DNA of 64,000 bases from Micromonospora zingiberis (GCF_004331455.1 NZ_SJJR01000027.1:1-64000), one strand, 5' to 3'; numbered from the stretch's first letter, positions 25,884 to 34,972 are shown. Made by a program: numbers and translations. The notes: a model not told the origin generated them from the sequence alone.

Positions 25884-25956
25884 CGCCGCGTTGATCAAGA
25901 GGTTTGCGTCAGGCGCACGGCGTGTCGCCGACGCAAACCTCTTGATCAACGCGGCG
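25884..25956. repeat. 27-bp-arm palindromic repeat (TTGATCAAGAGG family)
   Basis: Perfect 27-base inverted arms (25884-25910 and 25930-25956) around a 19-base loop, with TTGATCAAGAGGTTTGCGTC in the left arm. It lies downstream of the rnd gene and may end its transcript. From memory, the TTGATCAAGAGG arm recurs in Micromonospora intergenic DNA, so this is probably a dispersed element rather than a unique terminator. Confidence 0.8.
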
Positions 25957-26064
25957 GGCGCGGTCGGGCGGGGCGGGCGCGGTCGGGCGGGTGGGCGGGG
26001 GCGGGCCCGGAGGTCGGGGTGGGTGGGGAGGGGTGGGGGTCGCGGAGGGCGGGGGTGGGGTGGG

Positions 26065-27393
26065 TTAGGGGGTGGGTGGGGTGGGGAGGAGGGCTTCGGC
26101 GAGGGTGGGGAGGAGGAGGGAGATCTGCCACTCGCGGGCGTTGAGGGTACGGAGGGCCTCGGCCACCGTACTTTCGGTGATCTCCTCTGGGGGCTGCCAG
26201 GCCAGCCGGCGGATGCTGTCGGGGGAGATCAGGTTCTCCGGTGGCAGGTTGTGCTCGCCGGCGAGCCGCAACACCAGTTCGCGGGAGCGGGTCAGCCGGG
26301 CGGCGGCGGCCGGGTCCCGTTCGGCCCAGCGGTGCGGTGGTGGTGGGCCCTCCACCGCCGGCGTCACCGGCAGCGCGTCGTCGGCGAGCTGTCGCGCGTC
26401 GTCCAGCGCCGCCAGCCAGGTGCGGGCCAGCCGGCGTACCGACCGACCACCGAAGCCGGGCAGGGTGAGTAGCGTCTTCTCGTCCTTCGGGTCCAGTTCG
26501 GCCGCCGCGACGATGGCCGAGTCGGGCAGTACCCGGCCCGGTGCCGAGTCCCGGCGGGCGGCGATCTGGTCGCGGGCGTACCACAGGGAGCGGACCCGGG
26601 CCTGCGCCCGCGCGCCGCGGACCCGATGGATGCCGGAGGTACGCCGCCACGGCTCGGCCCGCACCCGGGGCGGGCGGGCGCCGGTACGCACCAGCGCGGC
26701 GAACTCCTCCGCCGCCCACTGGGACTTGCCCTGCCGGGTCAGCTCGGCGTCGAGTGCGTCGCGCAGGTCGGTCAGCAGCTCGACGTCGAGGGCGGCATAG
26801 GTCAGCCAGGATTCCGGCAGCGGCCGGCTGGACCAGTCCGCCGCCGAATGGTGCTTCTCCAGGCTGTAGCCGAGCAGCTGCTCGGTGAGCGCGGCCAGGC
26901 CCACCCGTTCGAATCCGGCGAGCCGGGCGGCCAACTCGGTGTCGAACAGCCGGCGCGGGTGCAGTCCCAGCTCGGCGAGGCAGGGCAGGTCCTGGTTGGC
27001 CGCGTGTAGCACCCACTCGGCCTCGGCGATCGCCGCGTCGAGGGCGCTCAGGTCGGGCAGGGGCAGCGGGTCGATCAGCGCGGTTCCGGCGCCGCCGCGG
27101 CGCAGTTGCACGAGGTACGCCCGCTGGCTGTAGCGGTAGCCGGAGGCGCGTTCGGCGTCCAGGGCCACCGGCCCGCTGCCGGCCGCGAATCGGGCCACCA
27201 CCTCGGCGAGTCGCTCCGGCACGGTCACCGGCTCGGGGGTGCCCTCACGGGGTGCGGTCAGCGGCACGGACTCGCTGCTGGTGGGTTCGGTCCCCGCGTC
27301 CGACGGCTCCGGCCGCGCCGACGGCGGGTTATGCGTGTCGTTTCCCGTACGGCTTGCGGCGGCCCGACGGCGCAGGGGTGGTTCGTCGGTCAC
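26065..27393 (-). CDS. rnd: HRDC domain-containing ribonuclease D
   Basis: 442 residues, GTG start. Residues 1-55 are disordered and Pro/Ser-rich. The DEDD exonuclease domain follows: Asp79 and Glu81 in ALDAERA, the second motif around AANQDLPCL, and the Tyr-type third motif YAALDVELL. A HRDC helical domain (about 255-335, with TLPGFGGRSVRR) and a helical tail complete it. It trims RNA 3' ends, as in tRNA maturation and rRNA decay. Location beside DUF3000 and hemE is the usual actinobacterial arrangement. Confidence 0.92.
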   Translation of the reverse strand: MTDEPPLRRRAAASRTGNDTHNPPSARPEPSDAGTEPTSSESVPLTAPREGTPEPVTVPERLAEVVARFAAGSGPVALDAERASGYRYSQRAYLVQLRRGGAGTALIDPLPLPDLSALDAAIAEAEWVLHAANQDLPCLAELGLHPRRLFDTELAARLAGFERVGLAALTEQLLGYSLEKHHSAADWSSRPLPESWLTYAALDVELLTDLRDALDAELTRQGKSQWAAEEFAALVRTGARPPRVRAEPWRRTSGIHRVRGARAQARVRSLWYARDQIAARRDSAPGRVLPDSAIVAAAELDPKDEKTLLTLPGFGGRSVRRLARTWLAALDDARQLADDALPVTPAVEGPPPPHRWAERDPAAAARLTRSRELVLRLAGEHNLPPENLISPDSIRRLAWQPPEEITESTVAEALRTLNAREWQISLLLPTLAEALLPTPPTP

Positions 27394-27454
27394 CTGACAA
27401 CCCTAGTGCGAGAGCGGATCGCACGGCGCGCACCCGGCTTCGCCGCGTGTCGAC

Positions 27455-28027
27455 TCAGCCCGCCGTGGCGGCCCGGCGTTCCGGCAGGGCGGTGACGCCG
27501 GGGGGCGGCAGGCCGGCTGTGGAGGCGAGCAGGGTGCACCAGGCGTACATGTGTGAGGTGAGGTCGACGTCGGTCGGGGTCCACGAGGCGCGGATCTCGA
27601 TGTCGGCGGTGGCGGGTGGGCCGGCCAGGTCCCCGAACCGGTTCGACATGGTTTGGGTGATGGTGCCGCCGATCGCCCGGTATCCCGCCTCCTGGGCGTC
27701 CAGGGCGTCGGTGAGCCACGTCCAGCCGACCCCCGGCAGCAGCGGATCGGCGGCCAGGTCGGCCTCCAGCTCGGCGGTCACGTACGTGACCAGCCGCAGG
27801 GTGCCCTGCCACGCCTCGTGTCCGGCCGGGTCGTGCAGCAGGATCAGCCGGCCGGTGGCGACCTCGTCGCCGTCGCGCAGCACCGACGCGGCCAGTGCGA
27901 AGGCGTACGGCGCGAGCCGTTGCGGTGCGCCCACCTCCTCCAGGCAGATCTCCGGCCGGGGCGTTGCCGATCGGAGCCCGGTGACCGCGCGGGCGAAGGT
28001 GTCCGGAAGCGCGATCGGGGGGGCCAT
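27455..28027 (-). CDS. DUF3000 domain-containing protein
   Basis: 190 residues covering the whole DUF3000 family: [23 protein letters not shown], a GRLILLHDP strand, [12 protein letters not shown] and ASWTPT with a final helix. The family is restricted to actinobacteria and is commonly found between rnd and hemE, as here. Function is unknown. Rnd starts 61 bases downstream on the same strand, so the two may be co-transcribed. Divergent from hemE. Confidence 0.9.
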   Translation of the reverse strand: MAPPIALPDTFARAVTGLRSATPRPEICLEEVGAPQRLAPYAFALAASVLRDGDEVATGRLILLHDPAGHEAWQGTLRLVTYVTAELEADLAADPLLPGVGWTWLTDALDAQEAGYRAIGGTITQTMSNRFGDLAGPPATADIEIRASWTPTDVDLTSHMYAWCTLLASTAGLPPPGVTALPERRAATAG

Positions 28028-28158
28028 GTCCGCAGCCTAAGCCGCCGCCCGCTTCCCCGCCGTGACGGCACGCCGACGATCGACTCGCCGATGATCGTCC
28101 GCCGGTCTCCCATCGGGCCGCGGGGTTCAATCGAGCCTTGGTGTTATCGGGTCTTGCG

Positions 28159-28214
28159 GTTAATAAGGGGCCCCTGCTCTACCGGAGGCGTAAACAAGGG
28201 GCCCTTCCTTTCAA
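28159..28214 (+). repeat. paired 31-bp-spaced GTTAANAAGG repeat, copy 2
   Basis: Units start at 28159 (GTTAATAAGGGGCCCC) and 28190 (GTAAACAAGGGGCCC), again 31 bases apart, with the interunit sequence CTCTACCGGAGGC close to the CTCTACCGCAGGC of copy 1. It ends about 20 bases before the hemE start, so it lies in the promoter or leader of the haem operon. Confidence 0.85.
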
Positions 28215-28234
28215 GAGGTCGGGGGCGTGGCACG

Positions 28235-29341
28235 ATGGCCGCGATGACCACCGACACCACGGGCGGCGCCGCCCGAGACGACGTATCCCGCCCCGGCGGG
28301 CCCGCCGACTCGCCCTTCGTGCGGGCGTGTCGTCGCCGGTCCGTCCCACACACCCCGGTCTGGTTCATGCGGCAGGCCGGCCGGTCGTTGCCGGAGTACC
28401 GCGAGATCCGGGCCAACGTGGCGATGCTGGAGTCCTGCCGCCGGCCCGAGCTGGTCACCGAGATCACCCTCCAGCCGGTCCGCCGGCACAACGTGGACGC
28501 GGCGATCCTGTTCAGCGACATCGTGGTGCCGGTCGCCGCCGCCGGGGTCGACCTGGACATCGTGCCGGGCACCGGGCCGGTGGTGGCCGAGCCGGTGCGT
28601 ACCGCCGCCGACGTGCAGCGGATCCGGCCGATCGGCCGCGACGACGTCCCGTACGTGGACGAGGCCGTCCGGATGCTGGTCAAGGAGTTGGGCGACACTC
28701 CGCTGATCGGCTTCGCCGGTGCCCCGTTCACCCTGGCCAGCTACCTGGTCGAGGGTGGGCCGTCGCGTACCCACGCGAAGACCAAGGCGCTGATGTACGG
28801 CGACCCCGAGCTGTGGCACGCCCTGGCGGGCCGGCTTGCCGAGATGACCCTGGCCTTCCTGCGGGTGCAGATCGAGGCCGGCGTCTCCGCCGTGCAACTC
28901 TTCGACTCCTGGGCCGGTGCGCTCTCCGAGGCCGACTACCGCCGCTTCGTGCTGCCCCACTCGACGGCCGTGCTGGCCGGGCTGGCCGACGCGGGCGTAC
29001 CCCGGATCCACTTCGGGGTGGGCACCGCCGAGCTGCTCGGTGCGATGGGCGAGGCCGGTGCCGACGTGGTCGGCGTCGACTGGCGTACCCCGCTGAACGT
29101 GGCGACCGGCCGGATCGGGCCGGACAAGGCGGTGCAGGGCAACCTCGACCCGTGCCTGCTGCTGGCCCCGTGGCCGGTGATCGAGGCCGAGGTGCGCCGC
29201 ATCCTCGACGAGGGGCGGGCCGCGCCGGGGCACGTGTTCAACCTCGGCCACGGCGTGTTGCCGGAGACCGATCCGGAGGTGTTGACCCGGGTGGTCGCGC
29301 TGGTGCACGAACTTTCCACCCGACCCGCCGAGGGGGCCTGA
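28235..29341 (+). CDS. hemE: uroporphyrinogen III decarboxylase
   Basis: 368 residues from the ATG at 28235 (an ATG at 28244 is equally close to the weak G-rich ribosome site). Family landmarks: [16 protein letters not shown], which binds the substrate carboxylates, [27 protein letters not shown], the FGVGT...[13 protein letters not shown] block and QGNLDP. It removes four acetate carboxyls to make coproporphyrinogen III in the cytosol. First gene of hemE-hemY-hemQ; hemY starts six bases after its stop. The extra N-terminal 25 residues look disordered. Confidence 0.96.
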   Translation: MAAMTTDTTGGAARDDVSRPGGPADSPFVRACRRRSVPHTPVWFMRQAGRSLPEYREIRANVAMLESCRRPELVTEITLQPVRRHNVDAAILFSDIVVPVAAAGVDLDIVPGTGPVVAEPVRTAADVQRIRPIGRDDVPYVDEAVRMLVKELGDTPLIGFAGAPFTLASYLVEGGPSRTHAKTKALMYGDPELWHALAGRLAEMTLAFLRVQIEAGVSAVQLFDSWAGALSEADYRRFVLPHSTAVLAGLADAGVPRIHFGVGTAELLGAMGEAGADVVGVDWRTPLNVATGRIGPDKAVQGNLDPCLLLAPWPVIEAEVRRILDEGRAAPGHVFNLGHGVLPETDPEVLTRVVALVHELSTRPAEGA

Positions 29342-29346
29342 CCGCG

Positions 29347-30756
29347 ATGCCGACGCGGTGGCGGGTGGCGGTGGTCGGTGGCGGCATCGCCGGCCTGGCC
29401 GCCGCGGTCCGGTTGCGCGACCGCGCCCCCTCCGGCACCGAGATCACCGTGTACGAGCGGTCCGGCGCGCTCGGCGGCAAGCTGCGTACCGGTGAGCTGG
29501 CCGGCGGGCCGGTGGAGTTCGGCGCGGAGTCGTTCCTGATGCGTGACCCGGCCGGCGGCGAGTCGGCGGCCGTGGCCCTGATCCGTCGGCTGGGCCTGGC
29601 CGGGCGGATCGTGCACCCCACCGTCGGGCAGGCGGCACTGGCCGTCGACGGCGAGTTGCGGCCGATCCCGGGCGGCACGCTGGTGGGCGTACCCGGTGAT
29701 CTGGACCGGGTGGCGACGGTGGCCCGGCCGACGCCCGAGGCCGACCACGACGGCGGCCGTCCGCTGCTCGGCTCCACCGACGACGTCTCCGTCGGCGCGC
29801 TGGTCCGCGCCCGGTTCGGCGACGAGGTGGTCGACCGGCTGGTCGACCCGATGCTCGGCGGTGTGTACGCCGGTCGCGCCGACGACCTGTCCCTGGCCAC
29901 CACCATGCCGGCGCTGGCCCGCGCCGCCCGTACCGAGCACACCCTGCTCGGCGCGGTCCGGGCGGCGCAGGCCGCCGCGCCCCGCGCCCCCGGCGAGCCG
30001 GTCTTCGGCACTCTCGACGGTGGGCTCAGCTGCCTGGTCGAGGCCGCCGCGACGGCCAGCGGGGCGAGCGTTCGCCGCAACGCCACGGTCCGCGAACTCA
30101 CCCCGACCGGCAGCGGTTGGCGGTTGATCGTCGGGCCGACCCGCGATCCGGAGCACGTCGACGTCGACGCGGTGGTGCTGGCCGTGCCGGCCCGGCCGGC
30201 GGCCCGGCTGCTCACCGGCGTCGCCGATGCGGTGGCGGCGGGCATCGGCGGGCTGGACTACGCCAGCGTCGCGCTGGTCACCCTGGCGTTGCCCGAGCCG
30301 GCGCTGCCGCAGCTCTCCGGGTTCCTGGTGCCCGGCACCGAGGGGCTGCTGATCAAGGCATCCACCTTCTTCACCAGCAAGTGGGGGCACCTGCGCCGGC
30401 CGGACGGCCTGGCTCTGGTGCGCGCCTCGGTCGGCCGGTACGGCGACGAGGCCCAGCTCCAGCGCCCCGACGAGGACCTGGCCGCCACCGTGCACCGGGA
30501 ACTGTCCGCGGTGCTCGACACGCCGTTACCCGCCCCGGTCGCCGGGCACGTGCAGCGGTGGGGCGGCGCGTTGCCGCAGTACACCCCGGGGCACCTGGAT
30601 CGGGTGGCCGAGGCGCGGGTCGCGCTGCGGTCGACGCATCCGACGCTGACCCTGGCCGGGGCCGGCTACGACGGCGTGGGCATCCCGGTCTGCGTCCGCT
30701 CTGGCGAGACGGCGGCCGAGGAGATCATCACAGCACTGGGAGGATCGGGGAGATGA
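29347..30756 (+). CDS. hemY: coproporphyrinogen III oxidase, HemY/CgoX type
   Basis: 469 residues. FAD-binding dinucleotide motif [17 protein letters not shown] at the N-terminus, the GGKLRTG and GAESF flavin contacts, [29 protein letters not shown], and the C-terminal [19 protein letters not shown] flavin loop define the HemY/PPOX family. In actinobacteria this enzyme oxidises coproporphyrinogen III to coproporphyrin III (CgoX), consistent with hemQ being next. The stop overlaps the hemQ start as ATGA. No N-terminal membrane helix. Confidence 0.95.
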   Translation: MPTRWRVAVVGGGIAGLAAAVRLRDRAPSGTEITVYERSGALGGKLRTGELAGGPVEFGAESFLMRDPAGGESAAVALIRRLGLAGRIVHPTVGQAALAVDGELRPIPGGTLVGVPGDLDRVATVARPTPEADHDGGRPLLGSTDDVSVGALVRARFGDEVVDRLVDPMLGGVYAGRADDLSLATTMPALARAARTEHTLLGAVRAAQAAAPRAPGEPVFGTLDGGLSCLVEAAATASGASVRRNATVRELTPTGSGWRLIVGPTRDPEHVDVDAVVLAVPARPAARLLTGVADAVAAGIGGLDYASVALVTLALPEPALPQLSGFLVPGTEGLLIKASTFFTSKWGHLRRPDGLALVRASVGRYGDEAQLQRPDEDLAATVHRELSAVLDTPLPAPVAGHVQRWGGALPQYTPGHLDRVAEARVALRSTHPTLTLAGAGYDGVGIPVCVRSGETAAEEIITALGGSGR

Positions 30757-31457
30757 CCGAGGAGCAGAGCAACGCGGCCCGGCTGCGGGAGCTCAACGCC
30801 ACCATCCGCTACACCATGTGGTCGGTGTTCCGGGCCAGCGCGCCGCTGCCGTCGCTGCGCGACAACGTCACCGGCGAGGTCGAGTCGCTGATCGAGGAGT
30901 TGGCCGGCAAGGACGTGGTGGTCCGGGGCACGTACGACGTGGCCGGGCTGCGCGCCGACGCCGATCTGATGATCTGGTGGCACTCCTCGTCCAGCGACGA
31001 CCTCCAGGACGCGTACCTGCGGTTCCGGCGGACCACCCTGGGGCGGGCGATGACCCCGGTCTGGTCGCAGATGGCGTTGCACCGCCCGGCCGAGTTCAAC
31101 AAGAGCCACATCCCGGCCTTCCTCGCCGGTGAGCAGGCCCGCGCCTACCTGTGCGTCTACCCGTTCGTCCGGTCGTACGACTGGTATCTGCTGCCCGACG
31201 CCGAGCGCCGGGAACTGCTCGCCGAGCATGGCCAGCAGGCCCGGGGCTACCCGGACGTACGCGCCAACACGGTGGCCTCGTTCGCGCTCGGCGACTACGA
31301 GTGGATGCTCGCCTTCGAGGCCGACGAGCTGCACCGGATCGTGGACCTGATGCGTGACCTGCGCGCCTCGCGGGCCCGTCTGCACGTACGCGAAGAGGTG
31401 CCGTTCTACACCGGCCGCCGCCGCTCGATCGCCGACATCATCTCCGCCCTGGCGTGA
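30753..31457 (+). CDS. hemQ: coproheme decarboxylase (HemQ/ChdC)
   Basis: 234 residues. Chlorite-dismutase-like fold: [11 protein letters not shown], the first ferredoxin-like half with [15 protein letters not shown], then [19 protein letters not shown] and [20 protein letters not shown]. The Tyr in RSYDWY corresponds to the catalytic Tyr that forms the radical, and the His in SHIPAF to the distal His reported for actinobacterial ChdC. It converts coproheme to haem b. It overlaps hemY by ATGA, with a GGAGG-rich ribosome site. Confidence 0.95.
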   Translation: MTEEQSNAARLRELNATIRYTMWSVFRASAPLPSLRDNVTGEVESLIEELAGKDVVVRGTYDVAGLRADADLMIWWHSSSSDDLQDAYLRFRRTTLGRAMTPVWSQMALHRPAEFNKSHIPAFLAGEQARAYLCVYPFVRSYDWYLLPDAERRELLAEHGQQARGYPDVRANTVASFALGDYEWMLAFEADELHRIVDLMRDLRASRARLHVREEVPFYTGRRRSIADIISALA

Positions 31458-31509
31458 AAGGAAGGGCACCTTCTTAACGCCTCGTGCATAGCAAGGGCCC
31501 CCTTTTAAC
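31454..31509 (-). repeat. paired 31-bp-spaced GTTAANAAGG repeat, copy 3 (inverted)
   Basis: On the minus strand, units begin at 31509 (GTTAAAAGGGGGCCC) and 31478 (GTTAAGAAGGTGCCC), 31 bases apart. The end of the element overlaps the hemQ stop codon. Together with copy 2 it brackets the hemE-hemY-hemQ operon, in opposite orientation. Confidence 0.85.
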
Positions 31510-31527
31510 GCACCCCCGACCGCGCCG

Positions 31528-31590
31528 CAACACGCGCCGATCGCGCGCCGCAACACGCGCCGGAACACGCGCCGGAACACGCGCCGATCG
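31528..31590. repeat. degenerate 12-bp tandem repeat AACACGCGCCGN
   Basis: Several imperfect copies of a 12-base AACACGCGCCGG-like unit between the hemQ end and the LPMO terminator. Non-coding. Confidence 0.75.
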
Positions 31591-31618
31591 CGCCGAACGC
31601 GGGGCGGAATGCGGCCGG

Positions 31619-31655
31619 GCGGGGTCGCGCCCGAGGGAGAAGGGCGCGACCCCGC
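31619..31655. terminator. strong hairpin terminator between hemQ and the AA10 gene
   Basis: GGGGTCGCGCCC (31621-31632) and GGGCGCGACCCC (31642-31653) form a perfect stem, extendable by two outer pairs, with a 9-base loop. It is eight bases past the stop of the minus-strand LPMO gene and about 160 past hemQ, so it probably serves the former and may back up the latter. Confidence 0.85.
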
Positions 31656-31662
31656 TCGGGGA

Positions 31663-32745
31663 TCAGGTGGTCGCCGTACAGGTCAGGGTCGGTGTACTGG
31701 TAGCGGAGCCCGAGCCCAGGAAGCCGAACGTGGTGCTGGCTCCGGCGCCGAGGCTGCCGTTGTAACTGACGTTGGTGGCGGTCACCGCCGAGCCGCTGGA
31801 GCTGACGGTGGCGTTCCACGCCTGGCTGACCTGTTGGCCGTTGGCGTACGTCCAGGTCACTCGCCAGCCCCGGATCGCCGCGTTGCCCGCGGTCACCTGC
31901 ACCTCACCCTGGAAACCACCGGACCAGGTCGAGGTGACCCGGTACGTCGCCGCGCAGGCACCGGCCGGCGGCGGGTTGGTCGGCGGCGGGGTGGTGGGCG
32001 GCGGAGTCGTGGGCGGGGGAGTGGTCGGCGGCGGCGTGGTGGGCGGCGGCGTGGTGCCACCACCGAACTGCACGTCGCTGCAGATGTAGTACGACTGGTC
32101 GAAGTGGCTGGCCTGCCAGATGGTGTAGATGATGTGTCGGCCGGTGCGGCCCGGCGCGTTCACCGGGATCTCGATGGACACCCCGTCCACCTCGCGCTGC
32201 CACTGGGAGGCCGGGGTGTTGCCGATCTGTCCGACGAGTTCCAGGTCGGACCAGGCCAGCGCCCTGGTCGTCGGGTCGTAGCCCTGCCGGGTCGCGTACA
32301 CCCGGATGTAGTCGGCACCGTGACTGGCCTGGTCGAAGAACTTGAGCCGGAAGTTGTTGGCGACCTGGGTGGTCCGCCAGGCGCCGACCGCGTCCATCGC
32401 GTTGTAGCGCCCGCTCTCGGTACGACCGCCGGAGCAGAGTTGGCCGTTCGGGATGGCGCCCTGGTGGTTGCCGGCCACGCCCTCGCGGAACAGGCCGTTC
32501 CAGTTCCACATGGCGCTCGGGTTGGCCTGCCAGGCCTGCCAGCACATCGGGTCTTCGGTGGCCATCCGCGGGTTCTGGAAGTCACCGCCCCAGCGCTGCC
32601 AGCAGCCGTAGTTGCGGGACGCGGGGTTGACCACCGAGCCGTGCGCGAAGGCGGGGTTGACCAGGGCGGTGGTGAGTACCAGCATGGCGGCGGCCGCGGT
32701 GGCGAGCAGCCCGGCCAGGCGGGATGGTTTGAGTAGCTTGGACAT
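31663..32745 (-). CDS. secreted lytic polysaccharide monooxygenase, AA10 + CBM2
   Basis: 360 residues from the ATG at 32745. A signal peptide ends in NPAFA, leaving His35 as the mature N-terminus. This His and His142 (QASHGADYI) form the copper histidine brace of AA10 enzymes. AA10 domain to about residue 225 (ends SYYICSDVQF), a linker of repeated TTPPP, then a C-terminal CBM2 (ACAATYRVTSTW onwards) that binds crystalline cellulose or chitin. The catalytic domain resembles the cellulose-active actinobacterial AA10 type (HGSVVNPASRNYGCW). It oxidatively cuts glycosidic bonds outside the cell. A hairpin terminator follows. Confidence 0.93.
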   Translation of the reverse strand: MSKLLKPSRLAGLLATAAAAMLVLTTALVNPAFAHGSVVNPASRNYGCWQRWGGDFQNPRMATEDPMCWQAWQANPSAMWNWNGLFREGVAGNHQGAIPNGQLCSGGRTESGRYNAMDAVGAWRTTQVANNFRLKFFDQASHGADYIRVYATRQGYDPTTRALAWSDLELVGQIGNTPASQWQREVDGVSIEIPVNAPGRTGRHIIYTIWQASHFDQSYYICSDVQFGGGTTPPPTTPPPTTPPPTTPPPTTPPPTNPPPAGACAATYRVTSTWSGGFQGEVQVTAGNAAIRGWRVTWTYANGQQVSQAWNATVSSSGSAVTATNVSYNGSLGAGASTTFGFLGSGSATSTPTLTCTATT

Positions 32746-32895
32746 GGAGCCCCCAGGGGGAGTCGTCGGAATGCGACATCGCCCGAACGCCCGGGAGTTG
32801 CCTCTCCCGCGCCGGCCCGCGTGGCAGTGTTGTGCTGGCTCCGAGCGGAAGAATGGCACAAAACATCGCCATCCGTCAATTGCCCTGGTTGCTGG

Positions 32896-33336
32896 TCAGC
32901 GGTTCCGGCGCATCGGGGTGTGCGGGATGCCGTCCTCGACGTACTCGGGTCCGCTGACGGTGAACCCGTGGCGGGCGTAGAAGCCGACCAGATGCGACTG
33001 CGCGTCCAGCACGCACGGCCGGTCACCGATCTCGGCGAGCGCCGCGTGCATCAACCGACCGGCGTGTCCGCCGCCGCGCGCCGTCGGGGCCACCACCACC
33101 CGTCCGATCCTGGCCACTCCGCCGGGGTCGGCCAGGATCCGCAGGTACGCCAGGGGAGCGCCGTCGTGCGCCAGCCAGAGGTGCCGGGTGCCGGGTTCGA
33201 CGTCCCGCCCGTCGATTTCCGGGTACGCGCATTCCTGCTCGACCACGAACACGTCGATGCGCAGCCGGAGCAGGTCGTGAAAGGTACGGGCGTCCAGGTC
33301 GGCGAAGCCGGCGACCCGCAGTTGCGTGCTCGGCAT
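32896..33336 (-). CDS. GNAT acetyltransferase, ElaA-like
   Basis: 146 residues. ElaA signature: LLRLRIDVFVVEQECAYPEIDGRD, then HLWLAHDG, the acetyl-CoA-binding GRVVVAPTARGGGHAGRLM and the FYARHGFTVSG tail. It should transfer acetyl from acetyl-CoA to an unknown amine. It lies upstream of the AA10 gene on the same strand but 150 bases away; a shared role is not indicated. Confidence 0.88.
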   Translation of the reverse strand: MPSTQLRVAGFADLDARTFHDLLRLRIDVFVVEQECAYPEIDGRDVEPGTRHLWLAHDGAPLAYLRILADPGGVARIGRVVVAPTARGGGHAGRLMHAALAEIGDRPCVLDAQSHLVGFYARHGFTVSGPEYVEDGIPHTPMRRNR

Positions 33337-33398
33337 CCCGCCAGGTTAGGTCGTGGCGCCGTGCCGGCCCGGCCCGGGTGGGTGGGTCTGCGCGCCGG

Positions 33399-33659
33399 TC
33401 AGGCGGGGCGGGCGCCGACCGCGTCGCGGATCTGGGCGCCCTGCTCGGCTTCCACGGCTCGGGCACAGTGGCCGCAGCAGAAGAAGCGCCCGGACACCTC
33501 CACCCCGTGTCCGACGATCTTCACCTGGCAGTGTTCACAGATCGGCGCCAGCTTGTGCGCGGCGCACTCGAAGCTGTCGAAGGTGTGCACGTCGCCGCTG
33601 ACCGTGTGTACCTCGAAGGCCAGCCAGTAGTCGTTGCCGCAGACCTCGCACGTCGCCAC
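33399..33659 (-). CDS. small metallothionein-like zinc/copper-binding protein
   Basis: 86 residues from the GTG at 33659, preceded by GGAGGG at a seven-base spacing; a longer upstream frame has no ribosome site. Metal-binding residues are dense: TCEVCGNDY, FDSFECAAHKLAPICEHC, FFCCGHCARA, i.e. nine Cys and several His, the same order as bacterial SmtA-type metallothioneins. The final 20 residues lack Cys. It should bind zinc or copper in the cytosol. Its position between two copper-dependent LPMO genes is suggestive, not proof. Confidence 0.75.
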   Translation of the reverse strand: MATCEVCGNDYWLAFEVHTVSGDVHTFDSFECAAHKLAPICEHCQVKIVGHGVEVSGRFFCCGHCARAVEAEQGAQIRDAVGARPA

Positions 33660-33854
33660 GACGTATCCCTCCGGTAGTCGGTGTTTTCCCCAGCGTGCGG
33701 CAGACCGGCGGGCCGGGTCGGGTGGAACCGGGGTGGGTCGCCCGGACGGGGCGGCGTGTCGCCGCCGCGTGTCGGCCGTTGTACCGGGTGACCTGGCCGG
33801 AGGCGGCGGCCCGGCCGCCGCCCTCCGGTGGGTACGCGAACCGGGAGGAAGATG

Positions 33855-34130
33855 ATGATCAAGCGCAACCGACTCTTCGGCAGTCAGACCCGGGTCACCT
33901 TCTGTCTGCCCCGGGACAGCCCGCCGGGCACGGTCAGTGTGGTCGGCTCCTTCAACGGCTGGCGCCCCGGCGAGCATGTGCTGGTGGCCCGGCGCAACGG
34001 CACCCGGACGGTGACCGTACGGCTCGGGCCGGGGCAGCACCGCTTCCGTTACCTGGCCACCGGCGGGTTGTGGTTCGACGACGAGTCCGCCGACCGGGTG
34101 GACGATCAGGGCGGCCTGCTGGTGCTCTGA
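33855..34130 (+). CDS. CBM48/isoamylase early-set domain protein
   Basis: 91 residues from the ATG at 33855, six bases after GGAGG (an ATG at 33852 is also in frame). One immunoglobulin-like domain: TRVTFCLP, GTVSVVGSFNGWRPG, RTVTVRLGPGQHRFRYLATGGLWFDDE. VGSFNGW is the hallmark of glycogen-binding CBM48 and AMPK-beta domains. No catalytic domain, no signal peptide. It may bind alpha-glucan or be a stand-alone partner module. Divergent from the metallothionein-like gene. Confidence 0.82.
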   Translation: MIKRNRLFGSQTRVTFCLPRDSPPGTVSVVGSFNGWRPGEHVLVARRNGTRTVTVRLGPGQHRFRYLATGGLWFDDESADRVDDQGGLLVL

Positions 34131-34228
34131 GGGACCGCCTTTTATCGACAGTGGTCTTTACTGTTAACAAGGTTTAAATTATGTTGGTGGCACCTCACCA
34201 GGCAACACGCCGCAAAGGAGCTGCCGCC

Positions 34229-34972
34229 ATGCGTCGAAGAATCACCCTTCCTCTCGTCGCCACGGGTGCCATGGTCGCCACCCTGGCCGTCGCCGCCCCG
34301 GCCCAGGCCCACGGTTACGTCTCGTCACCGCCCAGCCGCCAGGCCCTCTGCGCCCAGAGCCGGGTGCCCGACTGCGGGCAGATCCGGTGGGAGCCGCAGA
34401 GCGTGGAAGGCCCCAAGGGGCTGCGCAACTGCCACGCCAACATCGCGCACTTCGCCGTCCTCAACGACGACAACCGGGGCTGGCCCGCCACCTCGGTCGG
34501 CACCACGGTGACCTTCACCTGGGTCAACACCGCCCAGCACGCCACCCGCGACTGGGAGTACTTCATCGGCAACACCCGGATCGCGGTGTTCTCCGGCGGC
34601 GGGCGCCAGCCGGGTCCCACCGTCTCGCACAGCGTCAACCTGGCCGGCTACTCCGGCCGCCAGAAGCTGCTGGCCGTGTGGAACATCGCCGACACCGCCA
34701 ACGCCTTCTACTCCTGCGTCGACCTCCAGATCGGCGGGGGCGGCAACCCGACGCCCAGCCCCAGCCCGACCAGCCCGCCGGGACCGTCGCCCACCCCGAC
34801 GGCCACCCCGACCACCAACCCGCCGGCCGGCGGCACCTGGACCGCAGGTCGCGCGTACGCCGTCGGGGACCAGGTCACCTACGGCGGGCGTACGTACCGC
34901 TGCCGGCAGGCGCACACCGCCATCGCCGGTTGGGAGCCGCCGAACGTACCGGCGCTGTGGAGCCTGGTCTGA
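34229..34972 (+). CDS. secreted lytic polysaccharide monooxygenase, AA10 + CBM5/12
   Basis: 247 residues, ATG at 34229 with AAAGGAG eight bases upstream. The signal peptide ends PAQA, leaving His28 first; His104 in TAQHATRDWEYF is the second copper ligand, and this motif matches the chitin-active CBP21-like AA10 type. AA10 domain to about residue 180, a Pro/Ser/Thr linker, then a CBM5/12 (TWTAGRAYAVGDQVTYGGRTYRC...W) that binds chitin. The upstream region 34138-34188 is AT-rich and should carry the promoter. A hairpin follows at 34980. Confidence 0.94.
   Translation: MRRRITLPLVATGAMVATLAVAAPAQAHGYVSSPPSRQALCAQSRVPDCGQIRWEPQSVEGPKGLRNCHANIAHFAVLNDDNRGWPATSVGTTVTFTWVNTAQHATRDWEYFIGNTRIAVFSGGGRQPGPTVSHSVNLAGYSGRQKLLAVWNIADTANAFYSCVDLQIGGGGNPTPSPSPTSPPGPSPTPTATPTTNPPAGGTWTAGRAYAVGDQVTYGGRTYRCRQAHTAIAGWEPPNVPALWSLV

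Larger units (their letters stand above)
25671..26064. other. low-complexity intergenic region
   Basis: 394 bases between the fadA start and the rnd stop, both minus strand. It holds, in order, a C-rich spacer, nine 8-bp C-rich repeats, a long hairpin at 25884-25956, and a G-rich stretch that could form G-quadruplexes on the plus strand. No gene is supported. The fadA promoter must lie close to its start or inside the repeats. Confidence 0.7.

Noticed and set aside
34138-34190. DasR/CebR operator in front of the AA10-CBM5 gene
   Set aside because: TGGTCTTTACTGTT only partly matches the DasR consensus and lacks the second half-site; no CebR-like palindrome is present.
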